A stretch of DNA of 17,382 bases. It comes from Bacteroidales bacterium. GTDB taxonomy: Bacteria; Bacteroidota; Bacteroidia; Bacteroidales; Bacteroidaceae. The position numbers were made by a program, and so were the translations under genes. Positions 14,895-17,382 of this stretch are shown one piece after another. The stretch spans positions 1-17,382 of the forward strand of contig SFCY01000046.1 in the NCBI GenBank assembly GCA_004558865.1. Reading direction: 5' to 3'. The notes beneath the pieces were generated by a model. It saw only the letters and a list, made by a program, of their open reading frames with translations. It was not told the origin of the DNA and did no database searches. Each line of letters begins with the position of its first letter. Position 1 is the stretch's first letter.

Positions 14895-15441
14895 TGGGTA
14901 CTACGATAATGTAAGGAGGCTGGTTGGGTATCTTCAGCACACTGTCCTTGTTGTTCTGCAGCTGGTTGAGCACATTGCTCTCGCGCGACTTCTCGGTGAG
15001 CTCCGAACTCGACGAGAGAGCCTTGTACTTCACGTCCTGCAGCTCGTTGCGCAACTTGTCTATCTTGATGAGGTTCTGCTGCACGTTGTAGCGGTTGGCG
15101 ATGTATATCACCAAGAAGACGGTGATGAGCAGGAACACGCCTATCTGGTTTCTGATGAAGCTGGTGTTGAGGATATCGCCGCCCAGAATCTTCTTCAGCG
15201 AGAGGTTTTGCGACGCTTGGCTGTCGCCCTCGTGGGCCTCGGCCTTGATCACATTCTTGAAGGTGCGCAGGTCCTCGGCGTCGCGCTCTTCCTGGGTCTT
15301 GGCGTGCTTTTCCTTGTCCCCGGCCGGAGCGGGGGTGTCGTGCTTCCCCTCGTCCACCACGACGGTGGCCGTCACTCCCCCAGCCTCGGGATGGGCGGCG
15401 GCGGGCTTCTCCTTATTGTCTTTGGTACGCTCTTCTTCCAT
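14887..15441 (-). CDS. ftsL: FtsL-like cell division membrane protein
   Basis: This is a small bitopic protein in the ftsL position between rsmH and ftsI. FtsL forms a complex with FtsB and FtsQ and activates FtsWI. From the ATG at 15441 it has 184 residues: a long charged cytoplasmic region (about 1-96), one transmembrane helix (about 99-117, QIGVFLLITVFLVIYIANR), and a periplasmic stretch with a heptad-like coiled coil (IKIDKLRNELQDVKYKALSS). A GTG three codons upstream (15450) overlaps the rsmH stop as GTGA and could be used instead. FtsL proteins are poorly conserved, so the call rests on topology and position. The N-terminal region is much longer than in E. coli FtsL, whose cytoplasmic part is about 35 residues. 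Confidence 0.85.
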   Translation of the reverse strand: MEEERTKDNKEKPAAAHPEAGGVTATVVVDEGKHDTPAPAGDKEKHAKTQEERDAEDLRTFKNVIKAEAHEGDSQASQNLSLKKILGGDILNTSFIRNQIGVFLLITVFLVIYIANRYNVQQNLIKIDKLRNELQDVKYKALSSSSELTEKSRESNVLNQLQNNKDSVLKIPNQPPYIIVVPNE

Positions 15442-15446
15442 TTTTC

Positions 15447-16400
15447 TCACTTCTTTTCTGCGATTCTCAGTTTGGCGCTCCTGCTGCGGGGGTTGCGCTG
15501 CTGCTCGGCCTCGCTGGGCAGGATGGGCTTGCTGTTGACCGCGCGCAGGGGCGAGAGGATGTTGCCGTAGAAATCCTTGTCCATCTTTCCCGCCACGTTG
15601 CCGGCCCGCATCATGTTCTTCACCATGCGGTCCTCGAGCGAGTGGTAGGTGATGACCGACAGCCTCCCGCCCGAGGCCAAAAGTCCGGTGGCGGCGGCGA
15701 GCATCTCGGCCAAGGCGTCCATCTCGTGGTTCACTTCTATGCGGAGGGCCTGGAAGAGCCGCGCCATGTCCTTCTTCTCGCGCTCACGGTGGAACAGCGG
15801 ATCCACCACGCTGAGGAACTCGCTTGTGGTTCTCAAGGGCTGCGCGGCGCGGGCCCTGACGATGGCGGCGGCAATGCGGCGGGCGTTCTTCAGCTCGCCG
15901 TAGAGATAGAACACGTCGGCCAGACGGGACTCTTCGTAGCCGTTGACCACGTCGGCGGCTGTCAAGGCCCCATGGGCGTTCATGCGCATGTCGAGGGGCG
16001 CGTCGAAGCGGAACGAGAATCCGCGCGACTCGTCGTCGAAATGGTGCGACGACACGCCGAGGTCGGCCAGCACGCCGTCGACCCGCTCCACGCCGTAATA
16101 GCGCATCCAGTTCCGCAGGTAGCGGAAGTTGCTCCTCACAAAGGTGAAGTTGGGGACTGCAAAGGGACTGTCGGCTCCTTCGAGCTGTCCCACCACATCC
16201 TCGTCCTGGTCGAAACTGTAAAGGTGTCCTTCGGATCCCATCCTGTTCAATATCTCGCGGCTGTGGCCTCCGCCGCCGAAGGTCACGTCCACGTAGACGC
16301 CGCCGGGCCTGATGTTCAGCCCGTCGACGCTCTCGCCCAACAGCACAGGCACATGATAGCCCGCGGCTGTGGTCACACCGCTCTCATCCACTGTCAGCAT
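15447..16400 (-). CDS. rsmH: 16S rRNA (cytosine(1402)-N(4))-methyltransferase RsmH
   Basis: RsmH (formerly MraW) methylates N4 of C1402 in the decoding centre of 16S rRNA using S-adenosylmethionine. The 317 residues begin with the family's HVPVLLGESVDGL block (16-28), followed by the SAM-binding motif VDVTFGGGGHSREIL (37-51) and DQDEDVV. Next are LADLGVSSHHFD (substrate and SAM pocket), RGFSFRFDAPLDMRM, and the late VITYHSLEDRMVK block. The C-terminus RNPRSRSAKLRIAEK is also typical. Length matches the family. The ATG follows the mraZ stop by 58 bp; the stop is next to ftsL. It sits second in the cluster, as in most bacteria. Confidence 0.98.
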   Translation of the reverse strand: MLTVDESGVTTAAGYHVPVLLGESVDGLNIRPGGVYVDVTFGGGGHSREILNRMGSEGHLYSFDQDEDVVGQLEGADSPFAVPNFTFVRSNFRYLRNWMRYYGVERVDGVLADLGVSSHHFDDESRGFSFRFDAPLDMRMNAHGALTAADVVNGYEESRLADVFYLYGELKNARRIAAAIVRARAAQPLRTTSEFLSVVDPLFHREREKKDMARLFQALRIEVNHEMDALAEMLAAATGLLASGGRLSVITYHSLEDRMVKNMMRAGNVAGKMDKDFYGNILSPLRAVNSKPILPSEAEQQRNPRSRSAKLRIAEKK

Positions 16401-16458
16401 CTGTCTCTCTTCGTATGCTCCAGCCGTGGCAACAGTCGCGGCGGGAGACTAAAAAAAA

Positions 16459-16908
16459 TCATTTATCTTCGCTATTCATAATCTCTTCCAGCGCCTGGCC
16501 GAACGCCTCGGGGGTCACGCCCCCCTCTTCCTGACGGTCGCCCCAAATCTCTATGGTGTCGCCCATGCCGATGAAGCGCACGGTCTGTCCTATCCCCGCC
16601 AGCTTCATGTAGCGCTTGGGGATCAGGAACCGCCCGTTGCCGTCGAGGGCCACAGGCTCCACGTCGCTAACAAACATCCGGAAGATGGCTTGCTGGCGCT
16701 GGTCCCAACGCGAGAGGCGGGAGCGGAGCGAGTCCATCTGCTCGTTCCAGACGCTTTGCGGATAGAGTACAAGACACGGCTGGAACACGTCCTTCCTCAG
16801 GATCATGTCCTCCTCCCCGGCCGTCTGCAACTGCTTGCGGAAAGCCGCGGGCAGAAACGACCGCCCTTTCTGGTCGGTCTTCGCTTCTATGGTGCCTAAA
16901 AACCGCAT
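16459..16908 (-). CDS. mraZ: Transcriptional regulator MraZ
   Basis: MraZ is a small DNA-binding protein with two AbrB-like half-domains that assembles into rings and binds upstream of its own operon; it represses dcw in E. coli. The 149 residues contain both conserved DxxxR motifs: D12-R16 in TDQKGRSFLP and D89-R93 in LDGNGRFLIP. This matches family length and architecture. The start MRFLGTIEAK is typical of the family. It is the first gene of the cluster, 58 bp ahead of rsmH. Three spaced TGG-type boxes lie 46-70 bp upstream of its start, consistent with autoregulation (inference). Confidence 0.97.
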   Translation of the reverse strand: MRFLGTIEAKTDQKGRSFLPAAFRKQLQTAGEEDMILRKDVFQPCLVLYPQSVWNEQMDSLRSRLSRWDQRQQAIFRMFVSDVEPVALDGNGRFLIPKRYMKLAGIGQTVRFIGMGDTIEIWGDRQEEGGVTPEAFGQALEEIMNSEDK

Positions 16909-16936
16909 CTATACTTATATATAAATATTTCAGCCC

Positions 16937-16944
16937 CAAAGTTA
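16937..16944 (-). promoter_or_regulatory. Probable -7 element of the mraZ/dcw promoter
   Basis: On the minus strand TAACTTTG exactly fits the Bacteroidota -7 consensus TAnnTTTG. It lies 28 bp before the mraZ ATG, so a start site near 16930 would give a short leader of about 20 nt. No TTTG-type -33 element is seen at the usual distance; that position is occupied by the TGG boxes. Confidence 0.55.
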
Positions 16945-16953
16945 CATATTTTC

Positions 16954-16978
16954 CACCACATTCCCCCACTTTTCTCCA
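16954..16978 (-). promoter_or_regulatory. Candidate MraZ operator: three TGGNN boxes at 10-bp spacing
   Basis: On the minus strand the sequence reads TGGAG-N5-TGGGG-N5-TGGTG, with boxes at 16978-16974, 16968-16964 and 16958-16954. Known MraZ sites are direct repeats of TGGGN separated by 5 nt in E. coli, and AAAGTGG-type repeats in mollicutes; AAAGTGG is also present here (16972-16966). The boxes lie just upstream of the -7 element, where a bound ring would cover the -33 position. Confidence 0.6.
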
Positions 16979-17161
16979 CAAAATTTCATTTGCGGGCGAA
17001 AATTAACAATCAAGCGAGCGAAGGCTGGGAGAAAGTTGGCAGCGGACCTCCCGCTGCCCTTGAATCGCAGCAAGGGTTTACTGGTATTTGTTACAATAAA
17101 ATGGTTCATCCTCTCATCGTGAGCGTGCTTTCGCTACAGGACACGCTTCATACCCAACTTC

Positions 17162-17177
17162 TGTGACAGCCGTCACA
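17162..17177. promoter_or_regulatory. CRP/FNR-like palindrome
   Basis: TGTGA (17162-17166), six bases, then TCACA (17173-17177) equals the E. coli CRP consensus spacing TGTGA-N6-TCACA, and the arms extend one more base each (TGTGAC/GTCACA). It overlaps the first of the 22-bp tandem repeats, so it could be a by-product of that repeat. It is about 255 bp upstream of the mraZ start. Confidence 0.35.
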
Positions 17178-17261
17178 CAACTGTAGACCGACTGTCACAC
17201 AACAGTAGAACAACCGCCACACAACAGTAGAACAACTGCCACACAACAGCGCAAGAGTCGG
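17174..17261. repeat. Four 22-bp tandem repeats
   Basis: Units begin with CACACAAC at 17174, 17196, 17218 and 17240, each exactly 22 bp apart. The two middle copies differ at one base (CACACAACAGTAGAACAAC core, followed by CGC or TGC). The first and last copies are more diverged in their second half, and a further CACAC starts at 17262. The unit length is not a multiple of three, so it is not a coding repeat. A period of two helical turns would place copies on one face of the DNA. Confidence 0.8.
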
Positions 17262-17303
17262 CACACTGCACAGGTAAAGCAAACAGATTGTAGTTTAACG
17301 TTT

Positions 17304-17375
17304 TTGGTTGACTACTTTAAGCCTTATTTTTAATGTTGGTTGACCCGGTTAAACATTACTTTTATATTTGGTTGA
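17304..17375. repeat. 32-bp direct repeats at the right edge
   Basis: TTGGTTGA occurs at 17304, 17336 and 17368, exactly 32 bp apart. The first two complete units agree at 22 of 32 positions, sharing TTGGTTGAC, TTAA and TTA..TTTTA. The third unit is cut by the window edge, so the array may continue. The 32-bp period is three helical turns. Confidence 0.65.
17340..17370 (+). promoter_or_regulatory. Candidate rightward promoter at the window edge
   Basis: On the plus strand TTGA (17340-17343), 19 nt, then TATATTTG (17363-17370) fits the Bacteroidota -33/-7 pattern with an exact TAnnTTTG. A transcript would start around 17377 and leave the window. The preceding repeat unit holds a weaker copy (TTGA at 17308, TAATGTTG at 17331). 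The gene it would serve is not visible. Confidence 0.45.
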
Positions 17376-17382
17376 TACATGT

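Larger units (their letters stand above)
16909..17382. other. 474-bp gene-free region upstream of mraZ
   Basis: No convincing gene lies between the mraZ start and the window edge. The longest plus-strand ATG frame noticed starts at 17101 and has only 21 codons. The region is clearly regulatory or repetitive. Next to mraZ are a probable -7 element and MraZ boxes. From 17162 there is a CRP-like palindrome merging into four 22-bp tandem repeats. From 17304 there are 32-bp A/T-rich direct repeats with promoter-like elements pointing right, suggesting a divergent gene beyond the edge. About 16985-17100 shows nothing I can name. Confidence 0.7.

Noticed and set aside
12582..14909. A 775-codon open frame on the plus strand opposite ftsI and part of the murE leader
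   Set aside because: It is antisense to a gene with all three penicillin-binding motifs. Its translation is His/Val/Ala/Leu-rich, with no recognisable domain. This is the usual product of strong third-position GC on the opposite strand.
16441..16458. T8 tract after the mraZ stop as a terminator
   Set aside because: No stem-loop precedes the T-tract on the minus strand, and rsmH follows within 58 bp.
17101..17166. A 21-codon plus-strand ATG frame upstream of mraZ
   Set aside because: Too short to support alone, with no matching domain, and it runs into the palindrome and repeat region.
17174..17375. Possible CRISPR array at the right edge
   Set aside because: The 22-bp units are contiguous with no spacers. 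The 32-bp units are similar over their whole length rather than alternating repeat and unique spacer. No cas gene is present.

Overview
The window is one complete division and cell wall (dcw) cluster, all on the minus strand, so transcription runs from right to left. Gene content suggests a Gram-negative member of the Bacteroidota, most likely Bacteroidales and probably Prevotellaceae-like (inference). The reasons are the gene order mraZ-rsmH-ftsL-ftsI-murE-mraY-murD-ftsW-murG-murC-ftsQ-ftsA-ftsZ without murF, murB or ddl, a PASTA-tailed FtsI, an FtsZ with extra residues after its C-terminal peptide, a lack of Shine-Dalgarno sequences, and TAnnTTTG promoter elements. The DNA is fairly GC-rich with strong third-position GC, which produces long antisense reading frames that are not genes.

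Layout, in order of transcription. A 474-bp gene-free stretch at the right edge (16909-17382) holds a likely mraZ promoter and operator (three TGG-type boxes at 10-bp spacing), a CRP-like palindrome, four 22-bp tandem repeats, and 32-bp direct repeats that look like promoters firing to the right, out of the window. Then come mraZ, rsmH, ftsL and ftsI (16908 to 12741). A 198-bp gap before murE carries the best-looking internal promoter and a GC-rich leader hairpin. murE, mraY, murD and ftsW follow (12542 to 7053), with a 143-bp gap before murD. After a 193-bp gap come murG, murC, ftsQ, ftsA and ftsZ (6859 to 703). The last gene is a GatB/YqeY-domain gene (673 to 221), followed by a strong intrinsic terminator (145-178). 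A nested inverted repeat lies at the left edge.

Together these genes make and polymerise the peptidoglycan precursor at the division site. MurC, MurD and MurE add L-Ala, D-Glu and (from the DNPR motif) meso-diaminopimelate to UDP-MurNAc. MraY and MurG build lipid I and lipid II. FtsW and FtsI polymerise and crosslink septal wall. FtsQ and FtsL link these synthases to the FtsZ-FtsA cytoplasmic ring. MraZ is the probable regulator of the cluster, and RsmH links it to ribosome maturation.

I see no new multi-gene system here. The points worth a second look are regulatory DNA (MraZ boxes, a murE promoter, repeats at the right edge) and lineage-type variations in FtsZ, FtsL, FtsW, FtsA and MraY. 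No rRNA, tRNA, CRISPR array, transposase or phage gene is visible.
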